Shown here piece after piece: positions 5,744-5,968 of a stretch of 5,968 bases of DNA (position 1 is the stretch's first letter; every line of letters starts with the position of its first letter). Under the pieces are notes generated by a model. That model saw nothing but the letters and a program-made list of their open reading frames with translations, was not told where the DNA came from and ran no database searches. Source of the DNA: Prevotellaceae bacterium (GTDB lineage: Bacteria; Bacteroidota; Bacteroidia; Bacteroidales; Paludibacteraceae). Where the stretch lies: positions 1 through 5,968 of the forward strand of contig JAIRTG010000119.1 of the NCBI GenBank assembly GCA_031255055.1, read 5' to 3'. A program made the position numbers and the translations under genes.

Positions 5744-5770
5744 AAATTCAGGGTAGATATCCCTGAATTT
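5744..5770. terminator. Strong 10-bp hairpin downstream of the GIY-YIG gene
   Basis: AAATTCAGGG (5744-5753) pairs perfectly with CCCTGAATTT (5761-5770) around a 7-base loop. On the plus strand the U's are within the stem and are followed by GGGGC, so it is a weak intrinsic terminator for GIY-YIG transcription. On the minus strand the stem ends in TTTT, which is somewhat better for transcripts arriving from the right. A dyad operator or processed RNA structure is also possible. Confidence 0.5.
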
Positions 5771-5849
5771 GGGGCAATGTCATTCGGTTAAGGATTAAAT
5801 AGCTCATTCAGCCCTTGTCGTCATCCATCCGGAAAGAGAAAGATAATTA

Positions 5850-5934
5850 GGGGGGGGAAGTCTCCCCCTCGCTTCAGCCGCCTACGGCGTCTTCCGCTAC
5901 CCCCTCTGCGGGGCGCTGCCCCGCAACGCCCCGT
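5850..5934 (-). repeat. Dispersed GC-rich double-hairpin repeat, right copy (inverted)
   Basis: This is the reverse complement of 263-347 at 83 of 85 positions. The first hairpin, TGCGGGGC / GCCCCGCA (5907-5914 and 5918-5925), is intact, with one loop base changed (5915). The second hairpin has lost its outer pairing through one substitution at 5852. Similarity stops sharply on both sides: AATTAG before 5850 and AAGACAGTG after 5934. That defines an element of about 85 bp better than the other copies do. Confidence 0.88.
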
Positions 5935-5940
5935 AAGACA

Positions 5941-5968
5941 GTGATTAAATAGTGATTAGTGATTAGTG
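5941..5968 (+). repeat. GTGATTA 7-bp tandem repeat, continuing past the window end
   Basis: GTGATTA occurs at 5941-5947, then after AATA at 5952-5958 and 5959-5965, with GTG of a further unit at 5966-5968. The window ends inside the array, so the copy number is unknown. It begins six bases after the right-hand dispersed repeat. Confidence 0.7.

Noticed and set aside
1..5968. tRNA, rRNA or riboswitch genes
   Set aside because: No cloverleaf, rRNA core sequence or known aptamer pattern was seen on either strand by eye.

Overview
The window looks like chromosomal DNA from a Bacteroidales bacterium, perhaps close to Tannerella, Parabacteroides or Porphyromonas. Three things support this. The minus-strand gene that begins at 4995 has a textbook Bacteroidetes promoter (TTTG, 19 bp, TATCTTTG). 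Genes have A/T-rich leaders with no clear Shine-Dalgarno sequence. A Rpn/PD-(D/E)XK 'transposase' protein with a heptad tail is present, a type common in that order. The genus is inference only.

Layout. (1) 1-192: the C-terminal end of an S9-type serine peptidase. (2) 193-600: about 400 bp without a gene, holding a GC-rich hairpin repeat (263-347) and a five-unit, 23-bp tandem repeat (397-511). (3) 601-3696: four tightly spaced plus-strand genes: CoA-transferase beta subunit, thiolase, MaoC/PhaJ-type (R)-enoyl-CoA hydratase, and PhaB/FabG-type SDR. (4) 3697-3999: a convergent intergenic region with a terminator-like hairpin inside a diverged copy of the same repeat. (5) 4000-4995, minus strand: the Rpn-like nuclease with seven 7-residue coiled-coil repeats. 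(6) 5200-5610, plus strand: a stand-alone GIY-YIG domain protein, possibly with a 29-codon ORF overlapping its stop. (7) 5687-5968: a strong hairpin, a near-perfect inverted copy of the left-hand repeat (83 of 85 positions), and a 7-bp tandem repeat running off the end.

How the genes fit together. The thiolase, SDR and hydratase would connect acetyl-CoA, acetoacetyl-CoA, (R)-3-hydroxybutyryl-CoA and crotonyl-CoA. The CoA-transferase would exchange CoA between acetoacetate or butyrate and another acid. This is the R-stereochemistry version of the four-carbon core of butyrate/acetoacetate metabolism; the classical version uses (S)-specific Hbd/Crt. The CoA-transferase alpha subunit, a PHA synthase and an enoyl-CoA reductase are all absent from the window, so direction of flux is not settled.

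The most unusual structure is the three-copy hairpin repeat family. It brackets the metabolic operon in inverted orientation and the two-nuclease segment in direct orientation, and the hairpins are retained in the diverged copy. I see no proven new system. The repeat family and the nuclease pair it brackets are the best candidates for follow-up.
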